This document shows, one piece after another, positions 1-7,069 of a stretch of 7,069 nt of DNA (position 1 is the stretch's first letter; each line of letters begins with the position of its first letter). Source of the stretch: Pseudomonadota bacterium (lineage in GTDB: Bacteria; Pseudomonadota; Alphaproteobacteria; Rhizobiales; Tepidamorphaceae). Where the stretch lies: contig JAEYRQ010000191.1 of assembly GCA_023435545.1 (NCBI GenBank), positions 1 to 7,069 of the forward strand. Reading direction: 5' to 3'. Made by a program: the position numbers and the translations under genes. Below the pieces are notes generated by a model that searched no databases, was not told where the DNA came from, and saw only the letters and a program-made list of their open reading frames with translations.

Positions 1-1814
1 CCGTGTCCCTGTCCCCGCTGCTGCCCCGGCCCCTGGCAGCCACCGGGCGGCGGCACGGCATGTCGGTGTTCGGCGACCTGAAGTATCCGGCCGGCTTCAG
101 CGCGTTCGACTACGTCAACCCCGACGCGCCAAAGGGCGGGGTCCTCTCGCTGGTGCCGTCGAGCTGGGCCTTCAACCAGAACCCCCAGACCTTCAACTCG
201 CTGAACACGCTGATCCTGCGGGGCGATGCCCCGGTCGGCATGGACATGATCTTCGACAGCCTGATGGTGCGCGCCCTCGACGAGCCGGATGCCATGTACG
301 GACTCGTGGCCGAGGGCGTAGAGATTTCGGAGGACAGGAACACATTCCGCTTCTTCCTGCGGCCGGAGGCGCGCTGGCACGACGGCTCGGAGCTGACCGC
401 CGACGACGTCGCCTTCTCGCTGACGACGCTGAAGACGCAGGGCCACCCGATCATCAGCCAGACCATCCGCGAAATGGAGTCGGCCGAGGCCGTCGGCCCC
501 ACAGAGGGCGAGGTCCGCTTCACCGGCAGGCAATCCCGCGATCTCGCTTTCACCGTTGCGAGCCTGCCGATCATCTCGAAGACCTACTACGAGACCCGCG
601 ATTTCGACGCGACGACGATGGAGCCGCCGCTGGGCTCCGGCCCCTACAAGGTCGGCCGTTTCGGCGCCGGCCGGTTCATCGAGTACGAGCGCGTCGAGGA
701 CTACTGGGCGGCCGACCTGCCGGCCGTGCGGGGCCAGAACAATTTCCGCATCATCCGCTACGAGTTCTACCGCGACCGCGACGTGGCCTTCGAGGCGTTC
801 AAGGCGGGCCAGTACCTGTTCCGCGAGGAGTTCACCGCCCGCACGTGGTCGACGGGCTACGACTTCCCCGCGATCGCGGACGGGCGCGTCACGCGGGTGA
901 CGCTCCCCGACGACACGCCGTCCGGCGCGCAGGGGTGGTTCATCAACCTTCGTCGCGCAAAATTCGCCGATCCCCGCGTGCGCGAGGCGCTGATCTGCGC
1001 CTTCGACTTCGAATGGACCAACCGGACCCTGTTCTACGACCTTTACCAACGCACCCACAGCTACTTCCAGAAGTCCGACCTGATGGCCGAGGGGCTGCCG
1101 GACGAGGCAGAGCTCGCGCTGCTGGAGCCGTGGCGGGGCGAGATTCCCGACGACGCGTTCGGCGAGCCGTACTCGCCGCCCGTCTCGGACGGATCCGGCC
1201 AGGACCGGCGGCTGCTGCGCCAGGCGGCCGGCCTGCTGCGCGAGGCGGGATGGACCGTCGAGCAGGGGGTGCTGAAGAATGGCGACGGCGAGGTGATGCG
1301 CATCGAGTTCCTCGACCGCGATCCCACCTTCGAGCGTGTCGTCCAGCCCTATGTGCGCAACCTCCGCCTGCTGGGGATCGAGGCGAATTCCCGCACCGTC
1401 GATCCGGCGCAGTTCCAGAGCCGCATGAATGCGTTCGACTTCGACGTCGTGCCCAGGCGCTACTCGATGTCGCCCACACCCGGCGAAGCCATCAAGCAGT
1501 TCTGGACCTCCCCCTCAGCCGACGTCCCCGGCTCCAACAACCTTTCGGGGATCCGCAGTCCGGCCATCGACGCGCTGACCGAGACCGTCATCAACGCCGA
1601 GACACGTGAGGAGATGGTGACGGCCGCGCGCGCGCTCGACCGGGTGCTGAGGGCCGGCCGCTACTGGATCCCGCACTGGTACAAAGCCGACCATAATATC
1701 GCCTGCTGGGACATTTATGACCGGCCGGAGCAGAAGCCGACCTATGGGCTCGGCGTGCTGCAGACCTGGTGGGTCGATGCCGAGCGCGCCCAGGCCCTGG
1801 GAAGGGGAGCCTGA
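1..1814 (+). CDS. yejA: Extracellular peptide-binding protein YejA of an ABC importer, 5'-partial
   Basis: Periplasmic solute-binding protein (SBP_bac_5 / oligopeptide-binding family) that captures peptides and passes them to the YejB-YejE channel. About 603 codons are visible. Counting from the GTG at 3, family landmarks are [13 protein letters not shown] (17-29), N-P-D-A-P-K-G-G (39-46), the R-W-H-D-G segment followed by T-A-D-D-V (from 124), and G-S-G-P-Y-K-V (211-217). The R-H-G...F-G-D-L-K-Y-P segment normally follows soon after the signal-peptide cleavage site, and here only about 15 residues precede it, with P-L-A-A just before. The gene therefore most likely starts upstream of the window, and most of the signal peptide is missing. 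The GTG at 3 is an internal or fallback start; ATG at 60 lies inside the conserved segment and is unlikely. The TGA at 1812-1814 is 2 bases before yejB. The family call is firm; the exact peptide specificity is not visible. Confidence 0.93.
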   Translation, partial: VSLSPLLPRPLAATGRRHGMSVFGDLKYPAGFSAFDYVNPDAPKGGVLSLVPSSWAFNQNPQTFNSLNTLILRGDAPVGMDMIFDSLMVRALDEPDAMYGLVAEGVEISEDRNTFRFFLRPEARWHDGSELTADDVAFSLTTLKTQGHPIISQTIREMESAEAVGPTEGEVRFTGRQSRDLAFTVASLPIISKTYYETRDFDATTMEPPLGSGPYKVGRFGAGRFIEYERVEDYWAADLPAVRGQNNFRIIRYEFYRDRDVAFEAFKAGQYLFREEFTARTWSTGYDFPAIADGRVTRVTLPDDTPSGAQGWFINLRRAKFADPRVREALICAFDFEWTNRTLFYDLYQRTHSYFQKSDLMAEGLPDEAELALLEPWRGEIPDDAFGEPYSPPVSDGSGQDRRLLRQAAGLLREAGWTVEQGVLKNGDGEVMRIEFLDRDPTFERVVQPYVRNLRLLGIEANSRTVDPAQFQSRMNAFDFDVVPRRYSMSPTPGEAIKQFWTSPSADVPGSNNLSGIRSPAIDALTETVINAETREEMVTAARALDRVLRAGRYWIPHWYKADHNIACWDIYDRPEQKPTYGLGVLQTWWVDAERAQALGRGA

Positions 1815-1816
1815 CC

Positions 1817-2929
1817 ATGGGCGCCTACATCCTCAGACGCCTGCTGCTGATGATCCCGACGGTGCTCGGGATTATGCTGGTCTCCTTCGTCATCGTGCAG
1901 TTCGCTCCGGGCGGTCCGATCGAGCGGGTGATCGCCCAACTCCAGGGCACCGACGTCGCGGCCACCGCGCGGATCGGCGGAGGTGCAGGGGGCGACATCG
2001 GCGGATCGGGCGCCGCGGGCGCAGGCTCGGCCGATGCCGTCCAGTCGACATACCGGGGCGCGCAGGGGCTCGACCCGGAATTCATCCGCCAGCTCGAACG
2101 CCAGTACGGCTTCGACAAGCCGGCCTACGAGCGCTTCGGCCTCATGATCTGGAACTACATCCGATTCGACTTCGGCCAGAGCTATTTCCGCGACATCTCG
2201 GTCGTCGACCTGATCATTGAGAAGCTGCCTGTCTCGATCTCGCTCGGGCTGTGGATGACGCTGATCTCCTACCTGATCTCCATTCCGCTGGGGATCAGCA
2301 AGGCGGTTCGCGACGGCACCCGCTTCGACACCTGGACCAGCGCGATCGTGATCATCGGCTACGCAATTCCGGGCTTCCTGTTCGCGGTGCTGCTGATCGT
2401 GCTGTTCGCTGGCGGCAGCTTCCTCGACTGGTTCCCGCTGAGGGGCATTGTCTCCGACAACTGGCACCAGATGCCCTGGTATTCGAAGATCCTCGACTAC
2501 CTGTGGCACATGACGCTGCCGATCATCGCGATGTCGCTCGGCGCCTTCGCCACAACGACGCTTCTGACCAAGAACTCGTTCCTCGACGAGATCCGCAAGC
2601 AGTACGTCCAGACGGCGCGGATGAAGGGCCTCAACGAGCGGCAGGTGCTCTACGGGCATGTGTTCCGCAATGCCATGCTGATCATCATCGCCGGCTTCCC
2701 CGGGGCGTTCATCTCGGCCTTCTTCGCCGGATCGTTGCTGATCGAGACGATCTTCTCGCTCGACGGGCTCGGGCTGCTCTCCTTCGAGTCGATCGTCAAC
2801 CGCGACTATCCCGTCGTATTCGCCACGCTCTACATCTTCTCGCTGATGGGTCTGCTGGTGAACCTCCTCTCGGACCTGACCTACACTTGGGTCGATCCGC
2901 GCATCGACTTCGAGACGCGGGAGGTCTGA
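1817..2929 (+). CDS. yejB: Peptide ABC transporter permease YejB
   Basis: Inner-membrane permease (BPD_transp_1 family, DppB/OppB-like), 370 aa, pairing with YejE to form the translocation channel. The start is ATG at 1817, because [15 protein letters not shown] is the usual N-terminus of such permeases and GGGGAG at 1804-1809 sits 7 bases upstream. An upstream in-frame ATG at 1769 would only add yejA-overlapping sequence. The first membrane segment spans about residues 9-29. It is followed by a glycine/alanine-rich, low-complexity periplasmic stretch (about 54-74) and then Y-R-G-A-Q-G-L-D. Further hydrophobic segments lie in the C-terminal two thirds. The cytoplasmic EAA-type loop that contacts the ATPase is at about 266-286 (T-A-R-M-K-G-L ... 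F-R-N-A). The stop is 3 bases before yejE, so co-transcription and coupled translation are expected. Confidence 0.95.
   Translation: MGAYILRRLLLMIPTVLGIMLVSFVIVQFAPGGPIERVIAQLQGTDVAATARIGGGAGGDIGGSGAAGAGSADAVQSTYRGAQGLDPEFIRQLERQYGFDKPAYERFGLMIWNYIRFDFGQSYFRDISVVDLIIEKLPVSISLGLWMTLISYLISIPLGISKAVRDGTRFDTWTSAIVIIGYAIPGFLFAVLLIVLFAGGSFLDWFPLRGIVSDNWHQMPWYSKILDYLWHMTLPIIAMSLGAFATTTLLTKNSFLDEIRKQYVQTARMKGLNERQVLYGHVFRNAMLIIIAGFPGAFISAFFAGSLLIETIFSLDGLGLLSFESIVNRDYPVVFATLYIFSLMGLLVNLLSDLTYTWVDPRIDFETREV
2919..2924 (+). promoter_or_regulatory. Ribosome binding site deciding the GTG start of yejE
   Basis: GGGAGG lies inside the last codons of yejB, 8 bases before GTG at 2933. This strong Shine-Dalgarno match supports the GTG as the true yejE start and suggests translational coupling to yejB. 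Confidence 0.7.
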
Positions 2930-2932
2930 GCG

Positions 2933-4117
2933 GTGGACAAGGCCGTCACCGAGACCCTGCCGCGCGACGAGAAGCCGGCCGCGCCGTTCCCGGCGCCGGA
3001 GCCGCCCCACAGCCGCTTCACGCTCTCGCCGATCAACAGGCGGCGGCTCGAGAACTTCAAGGCGCACCGGCGCGGCTACTGGTCGTTCTGGGTGTTCCTG
3101 GTGCTGTTCGGGCTCAGCCTGTTCGCGGAGTTCCTCGCCAACGACAAGCCGATCCTCGTCCAGTACGACGGCGGCTACTACACGCCGATCTTCAACTTCT
3201 ATCCCGAGACCGCCTTCGGCGGCGACTTCGAGACCGAGGCCGACTACCGCGATCCGTTCGTCCAGGAACTGATCGAGGAAAGCGGCGGCTGGATCCTGTG
3301 GCCGCCGATCCGCTACTCCTACCGCACCGTCGACAACGACATCCCGGTGCCGGCGCCGGCTCCGCCCTTCTGGCTGATGAGCCTGGAGGAGCGGTGCGCG
3401 GGATATCCCGAGGGCGTCAACGACATCAACTGCACGCTCGGCAACTGGCACTGGCTCGGCACCGACGACCAGGCCCGCGACGTGGTCGCGCGGACGATCT
3501 ACGGCTTCCGCATCTCGGTGCTGTTCGGGCTGGTGCTGACCATCATCTCCTCGGTGGTCGGCGTCACGGCCGGCGCGGTACAAGGCTATTTCGGCGGCTG
3601 GACCGACCTCATATTCCAGCGCTTCCTGGAGATCTGGACGTCGATCCCCTCGCTCTACCTCTTGATCATCATCGCCGCGGTGATCGAGCCGAGCTTCTGG
3701 ATCCTGCTCGGCATCCTGCTGCTGTTCTCCTGGGTGGCGCTGGTCGGCGTCGTCAGGGCCGAGTTCCTGCGCGGCCGCAACTTCGAGTACATCGCCGCGG
3801 CCCGCGCGCTCGGCGTGCGCAACGCCACCATCATGTTCCGCCACCTCCTGCCGAATGCAATGGTGGCGACGCTGACCTTCATGCCGTTCATCCTCAACGG
3901 CTCGATCACCACACTCACCTCGCTCGACTTCCTCGGCTTCGGCCTGCCGCCGGGCTCGCCGTCGCTGGGCGAACTGCTGGCGCAGGGCAAGTCCAACCTG
4001 CAGGCACCCTGGCTCGGGCTGACCGGCTTCTTCGTCATCGCCATCATGCTCAGCCTGCTGATCTTCATCGGCGAGGCCGTGCGCGACGCCTTCGACCCCA
4101 GGAAGACGTTCAGATGA
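2933..4117 (+). CDS. yejE: Peptide ABC transporter permease YejE
   Basis: Second inner-membrane permease (BPD_transp_1 family, DppC/OppC-like), 394 aa, and partner of YejB. It has a long proline-rich cytoplasmic N-terminus (1-48), a first membrane helix at about 49-66, and a large periplasmic loop of about 120 residues before the remaining helices. That big loop is typical of YejE. The EAA loop is textbook: E-Y-I-A-A-A-R-A-L-G-V at 285-295 continuing to R-H-L-L-P-N (303-308). The C-terminus D-A-F-D-P-R-K is the usual ending of this permease class, so the gene is complete and not truncated by the module that follows. The TGA at 4115-4117 overlaps an ATG at 4114 (ATGA) that opens an 11-codon ORF. 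Confidence 0.95.
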   Translation: MDKAVTETLPRDEKPAAPFPAPEPPHSRFTLSPINRRRLENFKAHRRGYWSFWVFLVLFGLSLFAEFLANDKPILVQYDGGYYTPIFNFYPETAFGGDFETEADYRDPFVQELIEESGGWILWPPIRYSYRTVDNDIPVPAPAPPFWLMSLEERCAGYPEGVNDINCTLGNWHWLGTDDQARDVVARTIYGFRISVLFGLVLTIISSVVGVTAGAVQGYFGGWTDLIFQRFLEIWTSIPSLYLLIIIAAVIEPSFWILLGILLLFSWVALVGVVRAEFLRGRNFEYIAAARALGVRNATIMFRHLLPNAMVATLTFMPFILNGSITTLTSLDFLGFGLPPGSPSLGELLAQGKSNLQAPWLGLTGFFVIAIMLSLLIFIGEAVRDAFDPRKTFR

Positions 4118-4149
4118 GGGGCATGGTAAGATTGGCGTCGAAGGAGTAG
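4114..4149 (+). other. 11-codon ORF overlapping the yejE stop; possible relic of the ancestral yejE/yejF junction
   Basis: ATG at 4114 overlaps the yejE stop as ATGA and is preceded at 8 bases by AGGAAG (4100-4105), a good ribosome binding site. The frame encodes M-R-G-M-V-R-L-A-S-K-E and stops at TAG 4147-4149, 5 bases before the vapB-like start. Its last codons contain the AAGGAG (4141-4146) that serves the next gene. What is visible is a well-formed translation start with almost no gene behind it. I infer either a relic of the start of the original next gene, cut off when the toxin-antitoxin module arrived, or a coupling peptide carrying ribosomes from yejE to the antitoxin gene. Chance is also possible for so short a frame. 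Confidence 0.35.
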
Positions 4150-4154
4150 CGGTC

Positions 4155-4382
4155 ATGAACAAGATCGTACGGAGGCACTACCCCGCAAGCCGCTTGCCGG
4201 AGGACCTGACCGAAGGACTGCCGGATGACGCGCTCGTCGACATCGAAATCACCGTTGACGAGGACGATGGCTCCAAGCGTCGGCGCACTCTGCGGGATTA
4301 TTTCGGGGTGGCCAAGGACCGGAACACGTCAATCGAACAAGCAGTTCAGCGTATCCGTGATCTACGCGACGAATGGGATTGA
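4155..4382 (+). CDS. VapB-like antitoxin of a type II toxin-antitoxin pair
   Basis: Small 75-aa acidic protein directly before a PIN-domain toxin gene, the usual antitoxin-toxin order. The start is ATG at 4155 with AAGGAG (4141-4146) 8 bases upstream. The N-terminal part contains H-Y-P-A-S-R-L-P-E-D-L, then a short strand-like section (V-D-I-E-I-T-V) and an acidic D-E-D-D. The C-terminus is a charged helix ending R-D-L-R-D-E-W-D. From memory, this arrangement (H-Y-P-x-S-x-L-P-E-D-L start, R-D-E-W end) recurs in small alphaproteobacterial proteins placed before PIN toxins. I see no AbrB, ribbon-helix-helix or helix-turn-helix signature. The expected role is to bind and block the toxin active site, probably through the C-terminal helix; autoregulation cannot be read from the sequence. 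GC is lower than in the yej genes. The toxin gene begins 12 bases after the stop. Its role is inferred mainly from the neighbour. Confidence 0.7.
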   Translation: MNKIVRRHYPASRLPEDLTEGLPDDALVDIEITVDEDDGSKRRRTLRDYFGVAKDRNTSIEQAVQRIRDLRDEWD

Positions 4383-4394
4383 AGCCGCATTGCT

Positions 4395-4819
4395 ATGGGG
4401 AGGAACGTCTATCTCGACGCGAACTTCATCATTCGTCTTGTCGAAAGCGAAGATGACAGCATTTTGTTTGTACTCGAACAGGCAGCAGCAGGTATCGTGA
4501 CTCTCATAACGAGTGAGCTCACGCTGGCGGAGGTGTTGGTTGGGCCGGTCCGGGAACGGGATCGACGCCTGATTCGTGACTACGAGGATGTGTTCGCGGA
4601 CGCCGACCTCCTGGAGGTGCAGCCCGTGAACAGGCCGATCTTGGTCCGATCTGCCGAATTGCGCGCCGCACTGGGAAACAAGCTCCCGGATTCGATCCAC
4701 GTCGCTACGGCAATCGGCGCAGCATGCGAAGTCTTCCTTTCTTCCGATCGCCGAATCCGTCTGCCCGACGGTCTTGTGCGTATCTCAGTGGAGGATGCAG
4801 ACGATTTGGACAAGTGGCC

Positions 4820-4823
<4 letters not shown>
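4395..4823 (+). CDS. PIN-domain ribonuclease toxin, VapC-like
   Basis: A 142-aa protein covering one complete PIN domain, the length usual for VapC toxins, which are metal-dependent endoribonucleases that cut specific RNAs and halt growth. The four acidic active-site positions are all present: D8 in V-Y-L-D-A-N, E46 in L-T-L-A-E-V, D99 in K-L-P-D-S-I-H-V-A-T-A, and D118 in L-S-S-D-R-R. An active enzyme is therefore expected. ATG at 4395 is the only start that keeps the first aspartate. It has no good ribosome binding site, so coupling to the antitoxin gene 12 bases upstream is likely. Part of the gene is AT-rich for this genome (for example I-L-F-V encoded ATT TTG TTT GTA near 4460). The stop TGA overlaps the yejF start. 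The RNA target cannot be predicted. Confidence 0.88.
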
Positions 4824-6457
<1,634 letters not shown>

Positions 6458-6534
6458 TGCGGCAGCGCCGGCACGTCCGACTCGCCAACTGTCCAATCCC
6501 CAGCGGACAAGTGACGGCCAGTAGCCGCAACTGC

Positions 6535-6548
6535 TGGTTTCGGAACCA
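6535..6548. repeat. Small hairpin with TCGG loop after yejF
   Basis: TGGTT and AACCA form a perfect 5-bp stem around a TCGG tetraloop, followed on the + strand by AAAA. It lies about 80 bases after the yejF stop. There is no T-run after it on either strand, so an intrinsic terminator is not supported. It could shape the mRNA 3' end or be chance. Confidence 0.25.
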
Positions 6549-6566
6549 AAAGGTGCTACAGAGCGC

Positions 6567-6589
6567 TTCCGGTCATGCCACGTCCGGAA
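6567..6589. repeat. Inverted repeat TTCCGG / CCGGAA in the yejF-dehydrogenase gap
   Basis: Perfect 6-bp arms at 6567-6572 and 6584-6589 are separated by 11 bases, and AATTT overlaps and follows the second arm. The arms start 23 bases apart, about two helix turns, which would suit a dimeric regulator bound upstream of the dehydrogenase gene. A weak Rho-independent terminator for the yej operon is the other reading, but there is no real T-tract. Both are inference. Confidence 0.25.
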
Positions 6590-6634
6590 ATTTACCGACA
6601 GCTGCAACTGATCGCCGAGGCAATGCCGATATGA
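6575..6634 (+). other. Doubtful 19-codon ORF overlapping the dehydrogenase start
   Basis: ATG at 6575 opens a 19-residue frame ending P-E-I-Y-R-Q-L-Q-L-I-A-E-A-M-P-I, and its TGA (6632-6634) overlaps the ATG of the dehydrogenase gene as ATGA. The predicted peptide could form an amphipathic helix. There is no good ribosome binding site (only GAG at 6561-6563, 11 bases away), and I recognise no family. It could be an uncoupled upstream ORF that feeds ribosomes into the next gene, the 3' remnant of a lost gene, or chance. The rest of the gap (6458-6574) shows no coding frame I can support. Confidence 0.2.
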
Positions 6635-7069
6635 GCCTGCTGCTCGCCATTCAGGGCTGGGATCGCGACTCCTGGGCGGAACGGCTCCATCGGCTCGCGC
6701 CGGATCGTGAGGTTCGGGTGTGGCCTGATGACGAGGATCTTTCGGGTATCCGGTACGCTCTGTGCTGGAAGCCACCGGAAGGACTGCTGGAGCGGCTACC
6801 GGATCTCGAGGTGATCTTCTCGCTCGGCGCCGGTGTCGACGCGCTGCTCGACGATCCCACCTTGCCCGACAAGCCGCTGGTCAGGATCGTCGACCCGGAC
6901 CTCACCGGGCGGATGACCGAGTGGGTGGTGCTGCAGGTGCTGCTGCATCACCGCATGCAACGTCGCTACGACGAGAGCCAGCGGGCCAAGCAATGGGCAC
7001 CGCTCGACCAGCCACCGGCGGGCGCCGTGGGCGTCGGGATCATGGGGCTCGGCGTGCTGGGCCGGGCAG
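6631..7069 (+). CDS. ghrA: Glyoxylate/hydroxypyruvate reductase A-like dehydrogenase, 3'-partial
   Basis: N-terminal 146 residues of a D-isomer-specific 2-hydroxyacid dehydrogenase, a cytoplasmic NAD(P)H enzyme family. The GhrA branch reduces glyoxylate to glycolate and hydroxypyruvate to glycerate. Visible are W-P-D at 31-33 and A-L-C-W-K-P-P at 43-49, both typical of GhrA. The substrate-side loop S-L-G-A-G-V-D is at 64-70, and M-T-E-W-V-V at 95-100 is the conserved helix. The start of the Rossmann fold is G-V-G-I-M-G-L-G-V-L-G-R-A at 134-146, with the nucleotide-binding glycines G139, G141 and G144. The catalytic Arg, Glu and His lie beyond the window. The start is ATG at 6631, with GAGG (6617-6620) 10 bases upstream, a slightly long spacing. 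The gene is 173 bases from yejF on the same strand, so it may be read from the yej transcript or from its own promoter. The exact substrate is uncertain within the family. Confidence 0.88.
   Translation, partial: MSLLLAIQGWDRDSWAERLHRLAPDREVRVWPDDEDLSGIRYALCWKPPEGLLERLPDLEVIFSLGAGVDALLDDPTLPDKPLVRIVDPDLTGRMTEWVVLQVLLHHRMQRRYDESQRAKQWAPLDQPPAGAVGVGIMGLGVLGRA

Noticed and set aside
4104..4132. Possible promoter for the toxin-antitoxin pair (TAAGAT at 4127-4132 as -10)
   Set aside because: It matches only 4 of 6 positions, and the bases about 17 upstream do not resemble a -35 box. Not strong enough to call.
2251..4149. 632-codon open frame on the + strand overlapping yejB and yejE
   Set aside because: It is arginine/histidine/proline-rich without domain motifs, and runs in another frame across two well-recognised permeases. 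Only its final 11 codons are of interest, as the short ORF after yejE.
1742..4162. 806-codon open frame on the - strand
   Set aside because: It lies opposite yejA/yejB/yejE, is dominated by R, D, E, Q, H and V-A-D runs, and matches no family. It is a typical artefact of high GC opposite real genes.
4724..4819. Upstream extension of yejF from ATG at 4724
   Set aside because: This part reads vapC sequence in another frame and gives a Ser/Arg/Cys-rich stretch absent from YejF proteins. The family N-terminus begins about 4820-4840.
6490..6509. TGTCC / GGACA inverted repeat after yejF as a terminator
   Set aside because: It has only a 5-bp stem with a 10-base loop and no T-run. Not distinguishable from chance.

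Overview
The window looks like chromosomal DNA from a GC-rich alphaproteobacterium, most likely a rhizobial-type member of the Hyphomicrobiales. This rests on the wording of the YejABEF proteins and on base composition (about 68% GC in three sampled 60-base lines of yejE). The genus cannot be fixed by eye. All supported genes lie on the + strand.

From the left edge to 6457 runs a yejA-yejB-yejE-yejF operon for a peptide-importing ABC transporter of the oligopeptide/microcin C class. YejA is the periplasmic binding protein; its 5' end is cut by the window. YejB and YejE are the two permeases, and YejF is a fused double ATPase. yejA/yejB and yejB/yejE are separated by only 2 and 3 bases. In known bacteria this transporter takes up peptides, including microcin C in E. 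coli and muropeptides in Agrobacterium, and it supports resistance to antimicrobial peptides in Brucella and Sinorhizobium.

The unusual part is 4118-4819. yejE and yejF are split by a two-gene module that reads as a type II toxin-antitoxin pair: a 75-aa VapB-like antitoxin and a 142-aa PIN-domain VapC-like toxin with all four acidic positions present. The module is clearly lower in GC (about 58% by hand count over 4141-4800) and faces the same way as the operon. It is joined at both ends: an 11-codon ORF overlaps the yejE stop on the left, and the vapC stop overlaps the GTG start of yejF (GTGA) on the right. The transporter still looks intact, so the module was apparently accommodated without breaking the operon, and the ATPase gene now seems to be read through the toxin gene.

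After yejF comes a 173-base gap with two small palindromes and a doubtful 19-codon ORF, then the first 146 codons of a glyoxylate/hydroxypyruvate reductase A-like dehydrogenase that continues past the right edge. I see no tRNA, rRNA, CRISPR array, insertion sequence or convincing promoter.
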